A DNA stretch of 64,000 nt from Erythroxylum novogranatense (lineage: Eukaryota > Streptophyta > Magnoliopsida > Malpighiales > Erythroxylaceae): positions 10,163,001-10,227,000 of the forward strand of contig CM057235.1 in assembly GCA_029891385.1 (NCBI GenBank), given 5' to 3'. Under the pieces are notes generated by a model. That model was not told the DNA's origin. It saw nothing but the letters and a program-made list of their open reading frames with translations, and did not search any database. Below are positions 44,079 to 55,996 of the stretch, piece by piece. Each line of letters begins with the position of its first letter. Positions within the stretch are counted from its first letter, which is position 1. The translations under genes were made by a program, and so were the position numbers.

Positions 44079-44450
44079 GCCAATTTTAGTTTCTTCTTTT
44101 TTTTTTCATTTTCCAATTTCCTTCATTGGCTCAATGGTAAGAGGCGTGCACTTAAAGTGCAACAAAACCTTGAGGTCTTGTATTCGATTTGTGACTCACA
44201 CAAGTGCCAAAGAGGACAATACCTGAAGTGATGGCGGTAGAGGCCGGGCTCTACATTAAAAATGCGCCTTTTTAATGTAGATCCCGGCCTCTACCGCTAT
44301 CACTCCAGGTATTGTCCTCTTTGGTCAAGGGTGAGCCACGACTCGAACCCAAGACCTCAAGGTTTTGTTGCACTTTAAGTGCACGCCTCTTATCATTGAG
44401 CCAATGAAGGAAATTGAAAAAAGAAAAAAAAAAAAGAAACTGAAATTGGC
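44079..44450. mobile_element. Foldback of two inverted tRNA-derived SINE-like units
   Basis: Arms of about 182 bp (44079-44262 and 44269-44450) are near-perfect inverted copies around a 6-base centre (tgcgcc). Each unit has an RNA polymerase III A box (tggctcaatgg; consensus TRGYNNARNNG). The right unit read on the minus strand has a B box (gggttcgagtc), while the left unit has a decayed one (gtattcgattt). A poly-pyrimidine tract lies at the outer end of each arm. It interrupts copia RNase H. No target duplication is visible. Confidence 0.82.
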
Positions 44451-44511
44451 AGACGCTCGCCTCGTGAGAGCGACGCCTCACCCTCGCACTCAACTGAGTG
44501 CGAGGGCCGTT
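44451..44511. other. Spacer with a small perfect palindrome
   Basis: ccctcgcactca and its inverted copy tgagtgcgaggg (44481-44506) are separated by two bases. Nothing else is recognised. Confidence 0.6.
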
Positions 44512-45492
44512 TGTAATAATTTAATTTTTTAATTATTTTTTAATGATTAATTTGTCCTAAATCCTTTATTTGTCAATTACTTTTTTGTCTGACGTTTGAT
44601 TGACCTTATTCTTGAGACATCGGATTCGTCTAATATTTAATTTCATTTATTTGTAAAATTGGGAATTTTTAGAGCTGAAATTGACGTAGACCGATTATGT
44701 CAAAGTGAGAGGATCGAAAAATGATTTTTCTGACTCGTATTTTATTTATAATTAGACCTATAGAGGTCCGAATTGAGTGATTTTTATGTCTATGGGTTTC
44801 TAATTTATAGAGGAAAATTTGGTGATGGAAAATTATGTAATAGTGTCGGGAATGTCATGAACATGCATTATACACGTTTTAATTGTTCCATGTGCATTGT
44901 TTGCTACTTTTGAATATACATTTGATAATGTGTCACTATTTTGAATGTTATAGAGGCACAGTTGGAACGTCATCCCACGGACGTTGCTGAGACTTCCGGG
45001 CATTAGCTCGGAAGCTATTTGGTGAGTAACCAAGATGGTTTCTCGATTATTGATTGTTTATAATTTTACACTATAACATTGTGGAGAATAATGGAGGGCT
45101 TTGTGTTTGTTTATGATTGATTCCGGGCCGAAGGTGCCCGATGTACTAGGAAAATTTGACATAGAAGTGTTATTTGTCTGAGAATTTGAGACCTTCGTGT
45201 TTCCAATGTGATAGATCGTGATTGTGATTATATTGTGAATAGTTGTGAAATAATTGTCTGACTGTAATAATTTGGGTTCGAGTGTGATGTGTTAAATTGT
45301 GATATGGAAATTGGTTGTGATACAGTTACTGCCTAATTGTAACATGTGGATAATTGTGCTGCATTTACTGTTAAATTGGGATATATGCATTTCATACATG
45401 AATGCATGATCAGTTAATGAGAGTTGTGACCAGAGCAGTCACCGAGAGCTATAAGCTCAACGTTTATATTGGGCCTCGAGCCCTACACTGAT
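44512..45492 (+). repeat. Ty3-type solo LTR, left part
   Basis: Begins TGTAATAATTTAATT at 44512 and runs to the target site of the giant-LTR element at 45492. Together with 55176-55996 it forms one LTR of about 1.8 kb, TG...CA, with no internal region attached. The ends ccgtt and agttt do not form a clear target duplication. Confidence 0.6.
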
Positions 45493-46669
45493 TGTTGGAC
45501 CCCGAACTTTTTGTGAAAATTAGGAATATTAAAATGAATTCAATGAGTGTTTTCGGATATGAATTGTGTTATAGAAGTTTTTATGCCTTGAGGAAATTGA
45601 TGAGAAAGAGAATTTATTGGTTTTGATGACTTTAAAATTTGAGTAGAGTAGTATGAGTTATGAAAGTCAAAATGAACTAGTTGATTTAAATGGAAGTTGA
45701 GAAGCAAGAAATAATTAGTGAAAGTGTTATATTTTGAAGAAAATAGAAAGTTTGATTTGAAAGTTGAATTTTGATTTAGGCATAATTTGAGGAAATGATC
45801 TTCATGAAATTGTAGCTTATTTTGAGAGCTTTTCGTAGCCATAAAGTACACTATTTTTCGATATCGGGATTGAAAGTTATGATCTTTGAAAGTTAAGTGT
45901 ATTTTGCTTTGGTTTTGGAAAATGCTCTAAGTGTAGGATTGTATATGTTGTATTTTGAGGCGATTTCCGTACTGATGTGGTTTGAATTGGAGTAAATGGT
46001 CTACATGAAAGTTATAGAGAATTTAAATAGCTTTAAAATGATGTATAATATGCGATTCTTGGTTGTGGAGGTTGAAAGATATGATAATATGAAATTTGGA
46101 TATTGTTTAGGTGATTACTATCAGGGTAGAAACTTTGATTGAAACATTGACTTAGATAGAGGTTGAAGTTGTTTTAGAGTTCTTCATGAACATTGTAGAG
46201 CTTAATTTTATCTTTTCATTGATATAAAGCACGAAAATATTGGACAAGGGAGTAGAAAGTTATGATTGTTAGAAGTGTTGATGCTGTTTAGTGTGAAACT
46301 GATCGACCAGTCACTTTATGTGGGGTTTTTGACCCATTTAGAGGTCAATCTGATGTTTAAGGCCTTAATTAAAGTTGTAGAGGGTTCTTTTACCTTTCTA
46401 TAGACACTAAGTTTGTCAAATTTGGAGTTCTGGTTCAAAAGTTATGATGTTTTCAAGTTGAGGTGTTGTGTATAGTTTTGAGGAGATTATCGATCGGTTA
46501 TCTTTGAGCTCATTTTTTACCCCTTTAAAGACCGATCTTGTTTGTGAGTCCTTCTTGAAAATTTTAGATCTGTCTTTTATCTTTCCAACGGTACCAAGTT
46601 TGTCCAATTTGGAGCTCGGAGTCAAAAGTTATGAGATTTGGAAGTTTGAAGGTCGAATTGGGTACCGGC

Positions 46670-46810
46670 CGACCTCTGTTGGCCGACCTCTGTTGGCCGA
46701 CCTCTGTGGGCCGACCTTTGCTGGCCGACCTCTGTTGGCCGACCGACCTCTGTTGGCCGGCCGACCTCTGATGGCCGACTGACCTCTGTTGGCCGACCGA
46801 TCTTCGTTCT
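46670..46810 (+). repeat. ggccgacctctgttggccga minisatellite
   Basis: About nine to ten units of ggccgacctctg with spacing variants. The 3' LTR has only about five (51938-52015). Confidence 0.88.
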
Positions 46811-46904
46811 AGCCGAGCTTTGATTTTCTGGCCGAACTCTGACCTCCCTTCACTCTTTTGGCCATAACTTCTGCGTCCGACGTTCGATCAATCTGATTAT
46901 TTTT

Positions 46905-47640
46905 GAAAATTAAACTAGAGAGAGGGGGATACAAATTTTATGAAGGAACCGAGCTATAATGTAGCCTCTAAGACTTCCAAATATAGGTCGGAAGTTCAGT
47001 GTAGTGTTCAGTCTCGGTGTTGTAATGGCTGAACAGTGTTCAGTATTTTGGAGATATCTCGATCGGTAGAGCTCCGATCGATCTGATTCTTTTTTTAAGT
47101 TCAAATAGAGACAAGGAGCTACAAATGTTATGAAGGAGCCGAGCTATAATTTAGCCTCTAAGACTTCCAAATGTAGGTCGGAAGTTCAGTATAGTGTTCA
47201 GTCCCGGTCTTGTAGTGGCTGAACAGTGTTCAGTAATTTGGATATATCTCGGACACTAGAGCTTGGATTGAGTTGATTCTTGTTGTTAATTAAAATAGAG
47301 ACATAGGGCTACAAATGTTATGAAGGAGCCCAGCTATAATTAAGCCTCTAAGACTTCCAAATACAGGTCGGAAGTTCAGTATAGTGTTCAGTCCTGGTGT
47401 TGTAGTGGCTGAACAGGGTTCAGTATTTTGGATATATCTCGATCACTAGAGCTCGGATTGGGTTGATTCTTGTTTCTAATTAAAATAGAGACATAGGGCT
47501 TCAACGTTTATGAAGGAGCTGAGCTATAATTTAGCCTCCAAGACTTTCAAATTCAGGTCGGAAGTTAGGTGTAGTGTTCAACCTCAGGTCTGAAGAACAA
47601 ACTTCAGTATTTTGGAGATATCTTGAGTTATAGAGCTCCA
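46905..47640 (+). repeat. Four tandem 190-bp units in the 5' LTR
   Basis: The mark tatgaaggagccgagctata recurs near 46939, 47130, 47319 and 47510, each followed by ggtcggaagttcag- or ggtcggaagttagg-type text. The 3' LTR has three units (near 52154, 52346 and 52537). This explains most of the length difference between the LTRs. Confidence 0.88.
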
Positions 47641-50141
47641 AACGATCTGAGTCTTGAAGCGATGGATTCGTAAGACATAGAGGGAAATTTCTCTAAAGTT
47701 TTTAAGGCAAAAAGGAAGGGGTAATTTTGGAAGTTTACTTAAAGAGTTAAGTTTTAGGCTTATGAGTAAGGGCAAATGGGTCAATTTTAATTCATTTAAT
47801 GACATGGCACTATAAAAGTAAGTGGGCTGTCATTTTAAGAGGCAACCCACGACACTTAAGAGAAAAGAAGGAAAGAAATAAGAAGAGAAAGGAGAAGAGA
47901 GAAGCATTCGGTGGTGGAGAAGGAGAAAGAAAAGAAAGAGAGCTGGGGCTCGATTTTTCTACCACTTGAAGAGAGATTTCAATGTCATTCCAAGAGAGAA
48001 AAAGGTGGAGGATGAAGAGAGCTTCATCTTAAACCAAGAAAATCCAAAAATGGAGGAGAAATGAGGTAAGAGCAATTTTTAAGATTTGAGTTTCTCTTGA
48101 AGTTGTGGTTTAGAATCATGGAAAATGGAATGGGTTTGTGAAGTATGAAGTTAATTTTGTTGATTGCTAAGTATTATGGGTTTAATTTTGGGTGGAAATT
48201 AATTAGGGTTTATGCCAAATTTTAGAATTTGGGTATTTTAGAAATTTGTTATTTAGAAAGCTTGAATATATGAGGGATTAGTGTTTCTAAGTTCAATTTG
48301 AGGATTAAGTTAATTATGATATTGAATTTGGGTGAAATTGCTTTAGGTAAAGTTAAATTGGAAGAAATAAGGAATCAATGGACAAATTGGAGCGAGGAAC
48401 AAGTTTCTAGCATCGATTCGAGGTGGGTAATGTGTTTATAATTTGAATTTATAAGCCACTAATGCTTTCTTTAAATAAAGAGATTTTTCTGATTTCAATT
48501 GCATCATAAATGTTGCATCATTGTATGAATGATTTGAAAAATCATTTTTGATTCAATATATGGACTTTGGATGAATTGCAACATACATTGTGTAATGCCT
48601 CGAAAGATTACATGACATTTTGTATATTCGGAAAAGATCATGCGATAAATGATTTTGAGCATGATATGTGCTTTTGTGTGGGCGAGAGAGGAACGTTGTG
48701 TTAGTCACGTGCACGTCGACGTCTAGCCTTATCCCGGCTGCCTGCTTGTGGGCATACGAGATCCGAAATCGGACTCCTTGTGTTTACAGTATAAACTTCG
48801 GTTTATCCTTCGTGTTTACGAAACTCTCGAGCCATTTGTGTGCATTGCATATGTGATATGACATTGCATCTATAAATTGTCAAGTTTATGCATTCATGTT
48901 TTGTAATCTATGGATTTATGGCTGAAAGCCTAAGAATCATACGTTTTACAAACTGCGAGTTTGACTACAGCAAGAAAAGAACTTTTAAAAACGTGCTTTA
49001 CGGATTTCAAAGAAATGTTTTTCTAAGACCAGAGAAGGAAAAAGATTTCAAGGGTTTTGCTTATCTATTAGTTTTATAAGCATATTATCCACGACCTTTG
49101 TGTTCAACCCCCTTTCATCCCCATCTCCAGGTTTTCAAGCGGGAGATCGGATGAAAGAATGTCAAGATGTGTTATTCGATTTTGTATCGTTTGTATTTTA
49201 TGAAAAATGAGATTTTGGTATCGGTTTGTATAAGACTGGTTTTGTCAATTATTGTATTACAAGTATTATTATGGGATTGTATTATGAATTCTGGACATGT
49301 GTATTGATTTAAGTTATGAATGGGATCTGAATATAGAGATAATTGATTATTAGGTTTGGATTGATTTGATTCATGAATTTTGTATAAAGATTTGGATTAT
49401 GACCTTATGTATAATGATTATGGTTTGTAAATTGAATTAAGGAATTAATAGGAATTGGATTTGTATAATGTGTGTTGGATATGGACATGTAGATATAGGA
49501 TTGCATTTTTTGTGTTGTATTCCGGACTGGGAGTCCGATGATACTGGTTATATTGTGAGAAATATAGAAGTGTATTTTGAACACTTTGCAGGTTTTGGGT
49601 TTAATAGAAGGCAGTCGTTATGCTGCCAAAATTTTGGTGAAATGGGTATAAGAATGAGAATTGAGATTTATTTGAGTGCATAAGAAAATGATTATGAATT
49701 GAGAAATTGATTAAGGAAGGTGGAAGAAACGAAAAAAAAAGAAAAGAAAAAGAAGAAAAAAAATTTTATACCGATTTCGGATTGGATCAGTCTTAGGGTT
49801 TGCAATGCAACGCGACAGTGATTCCTAAAATATTTGTTCACGGATGTCGGCTTCGTTTTTGTTACGTATCAGAAATTGATTTCGATTTGTTTTGATCCGA
49901 AGTTTGCTTCTTTTCGATTTGCTTCTGCTTTGTGTTATTCGATTCGCCTTCGGATTCGATTTATCCGATTTGACAATTGATTCGTATCTGATTTGATTTC
50001 GCCTTATGTTTCGTTTCCTTGCTTTGATTCGATTCATATTGGTTCGTATTCGCATTCGACTTTGTTTTTCTTCCGCACTTCGTGTTTCGTATTCATTTCC
50101 GTTTTTCGATTGGGATCTGGTTTCCGGATCGGGTCCCAACA

Positions 50142-50765
50142 TTTGTGGTATCAGAGCCCAGTAATAGGATCTTACTTAGGCGTATGTGTGTAAATGGCTT
50201 ATATGAGCAATTGATAAAAGTTAGTGAATGGATATGATTGAATTAGTGAGAAGGTGATACTGATGTGAATGACCTAACATGTATTTGGAGTATAAGAATG
50301 TTCTGCTTAGGGTGTCGAAAGCATGATTGATGATAAAAGAATGTGATAATGGAGATTAAGGTTCGAATTTCACGATGAATTTGGATGAATTCCTTTCGGA
50401 TATATATATGTGAGATGTAATATAGGATACGTGAAAGATGAGTTGAATGATGGAGATATAGATATATATATATGGAAGTTCAAAAGGATTAAATTGAATG
50501 GTATTGGTCCATATTAAGGTTATTAAGAATTGGACCATTGACTTGTGTAAATCTGCTAATAAATATTGATATGATATGATATTGATGGTATTTGATACAA
50601 GAAGTGAGAAATTATGAAGAGATTGAGAATATGTATTATGAGGATATTAGATAAGAAAAGTAATTGATTAAGCTCTTTGCGAAAGAAATTAGTTAAGAGA
50701 TTGTGTTACTTGATAATGTCTTAGTAGGAATTTCGAGGGCAAAATTCTTTTAAGAGGGGGAGAAT
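50142..50765 (+). other. 624-bp internal domain of the giant-LTR element
   Basis: After the PBS the DNA is AT-rich without a frame. Its end (ggaatttcgagggcaaaatt, then cttttaagagggggagaat) resembles the end of chromovirus pol plus PPT, suggesting that a full element lost everything between the leader and the pol stop. The ORF-like stretch in the middle is broken and has no domain. Confidence 0.8.
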
Positions 50766-53700
50766 TGTTGGACCCCGAACTTTCGGTAGAAATTAGGAAT
50801 ATTAAAATGAATTCAATGAGTATTTTCGGATATGAATTGTGTTATAGAAGTTTTTTATACCTTGAGGAAATTGATGAGAAAGAGAATTTATTGGTTTTGA
50901 TGACTTTGAAATTTGAGTAGAGTAGTATGAGTTATGAAATTCAAAATGAACTAGTTAATTCAAATGGAAGTTGAAAAGCAAGAAATAATTAGTGAAAGTG
51001 TTATATTTTAAAGAAAATAGAAAGTTTGATTTGAAAGTTGACTTTTGATTTAGGTAGAATTTGAGGAAATGATCTTCATGAAATTGTAGCTTATGTTGAG
51101 AGCTTTTTGTAGCCATAAAGTACGCTATTTTTCAATATCGGGATTGAAAGTTATGATCTTTGAAAGTTAAGTGTATTTTGCTTTGGTTTTGGAAAATGCT
51201 CTAAGTGTAGGATTGTATATGTTGTGTTTTGAGGGGATTTCCATACTGATGTGGTTTGAATTGGAGTAAATGGTCTACATGAAAGTTATAGAGAATTTAA
51301 ATAGTTTTAAAATGATGTATAATATGCGATTCTTGGTTGTGGAGGTTGAAAGATATGATAATGTGAAATTTGGATATTGCTTAGGTGATTGCTATCAGGG
51401 CAGAAACTTTGACTGAAACATTGACTTAGATAGAGGTTGAAGTTGTTTTGGAGTTCTTCATGAACATTGTAGAGCTTGTTTTTATCTTTTCATTGATAAA
51501 AAGCACGAAAATATTGGACAAGGGAGTAGAAAGTTATGATTGTTAGAAGTGTTGATGTTGTTTTGTGTGAAACTGATCGACCAGTCACATTATGTGGATT
51601 TTTTGACCCATTTAGAGGTCAATCTGATGTTTAAGGCCTAATTAAAGTTGCAGAGGGTTCTTTTACCTTTCTATAGACACTAAGTTTGTCAAATTTGGAG
51701 TTCTGGTTCAAAAGTTATGATGTTTTCAAGTTGAGGTGTTGTGTAAAGTTTTGAGGAGATTATCGATAGGTTATCTTCAAGCTCATTTTTGACCCCTTTA
51801 AACACCGAGCTTGTTTGTGAGTCCTTCTTAAAAATTGTAGATCTCTTTTTTATCTTTCCAATGGTACCAAGTTTGTCCAATTTGGAGCTCGGAGTCAAAA
51901 GTTATGAGATTTGGAAGTTTGAAGGTCGAATTGGGTGCCGACCGACCTCGACCACTGTTGGCCGACCTCTGCTGGCCGACCTTTGTTGACCGACCGACCT
52001 CTGTTGGCCGACCGATCTTCGTTCTGGCCGAACTTTGATTTTCTGGTTAAACTCTGACCTCCCTTCACTCTTTTGGCCATAACTTCTTCTTCCGACATCC
52101 GATCAATCTGATTCTTTTTGCAAATTAAACTAGAGAGATGGGGCTACAAATGTTATGAAGGATCCGAACTATAATTTAGCCTCTAAGACTTTTAAATATA
52201 GGTTGGAAGTTCAGTGTAGTGTTCAGTCTTGGTGTTGTAATGGCTAAAAATTGTTCAGTATTTTGGAGATATCTCGATCGATAGAGCTCGGATTGAGTTG
52301 ATTCTTATTGATAATTAAAATAGAGACATGGGGCTACAAATTTTATGAAGGAGCCGAGCTATAATTTGGCCTCTAAGGCTTCCAAATACAGGTCGGAAGT
52401 TCAGAGTAGTGTTCAGTCCTGGTGTTGTAGTGGCTGAACAGGGTTGAGTATTTTTGATATATCTCGATCACTAGAGCTCGGATTGAGTTGATTCTTGTTG
52501 CTAATTAAAATAGAGACATGGGGCTTCAAATGTTATGAAGGAGCTGAGCTATAATTTAGCCTCCAAGACTTTCAAATTCAGGTCGGAAGTTAGGTGTAGT
52601 GTTCAACCTCAGGTTTGAAGAACAAACTTCAGTATTTTGGAGATATCTTGAGTTATAGAGTTCCAAACGATCTGATTCTTGAAGCGATGGATTCGTAGGA
52701 CATAGAGGGACATTTCTCTAAAGTTTTTAAGGCAAAAAGGAAGGGGCAATTTTGGAATTTTACTTAAAGAGTTAAGTTTTAGGCTTATGAGTAAGGGCAA
52801 ATGGGTCAATTTTAATCCATTTAATGACATGACACTATAAAAGCAAGTGGGTTGTCATTTGAAGAGGCAACCCACGACACTTAAGAGAAAAGAAGGAAAG
52901 AAATAAGAAGAGAAAGGAGAAGAGAGAAGCATTCGGTGGTGGAGAAGGAGAAAGAAAAGAAAGAGAGCTAGGGCTCGATTTTTCTACCACTTGAAGAGAG
53001 ATTTCAATGTCATTCCAAGAGAGAAAAAGGTGGAGGATGAAGAGAGCTTCATCTTGAACCAAGAAAATCTGAAAATGGAGGAGAAATGAATTGAGAGCAA
53101 TTTTTAAGATTTGAGTTTCTCTTGAAGTTGTGGTTTAGAATCACGGAAAATGAAATGGGTTTGTGAAGTATGAAGTTAATTTTGTTGATTTCTAAGTATT
53201 ATGGGTTTAATTTTGGGTGGAAATTAATTAGGGTTTATGCCAAATTTTAGAATTTGGGGATTTTGGAAATTTGTGATTTAGAAAGCTTGAATATATGAGG
53301 GATTAGTGTTTCTAAGTTTAATTTGAGGATTAAGTTAATTATGATATTGAATTTGGGTGAAATTGCTTTAGGTAAAGTTAAATTGGAAGAAAGAAGGAAT
53401 CAATGGACAAATTGGAGCGAGGAACAAGTTTCTAGCATCGATTCGAGGTGGGTAATGTGTTTATAATTTGAATTTATAAGCCACTACTGCTTTTTTTAAA
53501 TAAAGTGATTTTTCTGATTTCAGTTGCATCATAAATGTTGTATCATTGTATGAATGATTTGAAAAATCATTTTTGATTCAATACATGGACTTTGGATGAA
53601 TTGCAACATACATTGTGTTATGCCTCGAAAGATTACATGGCATTTCGTATATTCGGAAAAGATCATGCGATAAATGATTTTGAGCATGATATGTGCTTTT

Positions 53701-55175
53701 GTGTGGACGAGAGAGGAACGTTGTGTTAGTCACGTGCACGTCGACGTCTAGCCTTATCCTGGCTGCCTGTTTGTGGGCAGACGAGATTCGAAATCGGACT
53801 CGTTGTGTTTACGATATAAACTTCGGTTTATCCGTCGTGTTTACGAAACTCTCGAGCCATTTGTGTGCATTGCATATGTGATATGACATTGCATCTATAA
53901 ATTGTCAAGTTTATGCATTCATGTTTTGTAATATATGGATTTATGGCTGAAAGCCTAAGAATCATACGTTTTACAAACTGCGAGTTTGATTACAGCAAGA
54001 AAAGAACTTTTAAAAACGTGCTTTACGGATTTCAAAGAAATGTTTTTTTAAGATCAGAGAAGGAAAAAGATTTCAAGGGTTTTGCTTATCTATTCGTTTT
54101 ATAAGCATATTATCCACGAGCTTTGTGCTCACCCCCCTTTCATCCCCATCTCCAGGTTTTCAAGCGGGAGATCGGATGAAAGAATGTCAAGATGTGTTAT
54201 TCGATTTTGTATCGTTTGTATTTTATGAAAAATGGGATTTTGGTATCGGTTTGTATAAGACTGGTTTTGTCAATTATTGTATTACAAGTATTATTATAGG
54301 ATTGTATTATGAATTCTGGACATGTGTATTGATTTAAGTTATGAATGGGATCTGAATATAGAGATGATTGATTATTGGGTTTGGATTGATTTGATTCATG
54401 AATTTTGTATAAAGATTTGGATTATGACCTTATGTATAATGATTATGGTTTATAAATTGAATTGAGGAATTAATAGGAATTGGATTTGTATAATGTGTGT
54501 TGGATATGGACATGTAGATATAGGATTGCGTTTGTTGTGTTGGATTCCGGACGGGGAGTCCGATGATACTGGTTATATTGTGAGAAATATAGAAGTGTAT
54601 TTTGAACACTTTGCGTGTTTTGGTTTAATAGAAGGCGATCGTTATCTTGCCAAAATTTTGGTGAAATGGGTGTAAGAATGAGAATTGAGATTTATTTGAG
54701 TGCATAAGAAAATGATTATGAATTGAGAAATTGATTAAGGAAGGTGGAAGAAACGAAAAAGAAAGAAAAGAAAAAGAAAAAAAATTATACCGGTTTCGGA
54801 TTGGATCAGTCTTAGGGTTTCCAACGCAACGCGACAGTGATTCCTAAAATATTTGTTCACGGATGTTGGCTTCGTTTTTGTTACGTATCGGAAATTGATT
54901 TCGATTCGTTTTGATCCAAAGTTTGCTTCTTTTCGATTTGCTTCTTTTCGATTTGCTTCCGCTTTGTGTTATTCGATTCGCCTTCGGATTCGATTTATCC
55001 AATTTGACAATTGATTCGTATTTGATTTCATTTCGCCTTATGTTTCATTTCCTTGCTTTGATTCAATTCATATTGGTTCGTATTCGTATTCAACTTCGCT
55101 TTGCTTCGGCACTTCGTGTTTTGTATTCATTTCCGTTTTTCGATTGGGATCCGGTTTCCGGATCGGGTCCCAACA
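50766..55175 (+). repeat. 3' LTR of the giant-LTR element
   Basis: Close to the 5' LTR over its full length, with scattered substitutions and fewer tandem units (three 190-bp repeats at 52120-52660). The repeated phrase cttcttttcgatttg near 54925-54955 adds a small local duplication absent from the 5' LTR. Confidence 0.92.
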
Positions 55176-55996
55176 TTGATTCAGAGCCACAGGCTCACCG
55201 ATTAATACGCCCATATTGGGACCGATTAATACGCCGATTAATGTGCCTTTTTTGGGACAATTTCAGAGCCTCTGGATCAACGATTAATGTGCCCTTATTA
55301 GGACAGTTTAGGCACTCGGTCACAACACCGAAATAAAATAGAAATGTGTCACATGCGCATGTCATATGTATCTGATTTTAGTTTCTTTGATTGAGCGAAA
55401 GGTTAATTGCCTTATGCTTCTGTGGTATTTCTGAATGTGAATTATGGTTGTTTATGAATTTAATTGGTTATGTATGTCTAACCGTGTGAAATGTATAAAT
55501 GGTCTATGTTCAAGTGAAATTGTGCAATGTGATGATTAAATACGCAACAATGTGAATATATATGATATGGAACGTTGTGTTGCAAGAATTGAGTGAACCA
55601 AAGATGATGGTTTCTCACTGAGTTCGCAAAACTCACCCAAAATTTGCAATTATTTTTCATGACTCAGAAGAATACCCCGTTAGACAACGGGCGTATGACA
55701 TCTGCTGGTTAATGAAGTAAAGAAGGGGTCGGGATCAGTTCGTGTCTGCATTAGTATATTTTATTTTCTGAATTTTTTTATTAATGATATTGTATTTATG
55801 AAAAGGGCCCCGAGGCCATTGAATTGTTTATGTAAATTGTTTTCCGCATAAATTATAACGTGTGTGTGTATGTGTTAATGAAAAAAAAATTATACTGAGT
55901 TTTGACTGAGTGATGTAGCACGCCATCCTCGCGGGGCACAGACTCGGATATCACCTACGATGTCGGGTTTGGGTCATGCGGCAGTGGGGTGTTACA
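55176..55996 (+). repeat. Ty3-type solo LTR, right part
   Basis: It continues the LTR interrupted at 45492 and ends at gggtgttaca (55987-55996), a common Ty3 LTR end. Near the end lies tcgggtttgggtcatgcggc. No internal region or PBS follows, so I call it solo. Confidence 0.6.

Larger units (their letters stand above)
45493..50141 (+). repeat. 5' LTR of the giant-LTR element
   Basis: It contains a ccgacctctgttgg tandem array (46670-46800), four 190-bp repeats (46905-47640), an A/G-rich stretch (47860-47945), and a region near 49110 (catccccatctccaggtttt). Short frames inside (46468-46782, 48668-48856, 48888-49079 and others) recur in the other LTR with changes and look accidental. Confidence 0.92.
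45493..55175 (+). mobile_element. Giant-LTR non-autonomous retrotransposon (LARD-like)
   Basis: Two directly repeated LTRs (45493-50141, 4649 bp; 50766-55175, 4410 bp) flank only 624 bp. Each LTR starts TGTTGGACCCCGAAC and ends GGGTCCCAACA. The PBS (tggtatcagagccca, 50146-50160) is typical for initiator tRNA-Met, and the PPT (aagagggggagaa, 50752-50764) touches the 3' LTR. Flanks are ctgat and ttgat, a 4-of-5 target duplication. No gag or pol frame is present. LTRs of the same kind accompany a Tekay/Del-like gag at 12512-13685. LARDs usually have about 4-kb LTRs with a non-coding core of a few kb, so this core is extremely short. Confidence 0.92.

Noticed and set aside
46468..46782. Frame with repeated GRPLLAD-type residues
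   Set aside because: It is the translation of the ggccgacctctg minisatellite in the giant LTR. The other LTR copy breaks it.
48668..49079. Two short frames conserved between both giant LTR copies
   Set aside because: Both LTRs come from one insertion, so similarity is expected without selection. No domain or codon bias is visible.
50142..50765. Possible hidden gene in the core of the giant-LTR element
   Set aside because: No frame of useful length in any phase. Only the last bases resemble the end of a pol frame and PPT.
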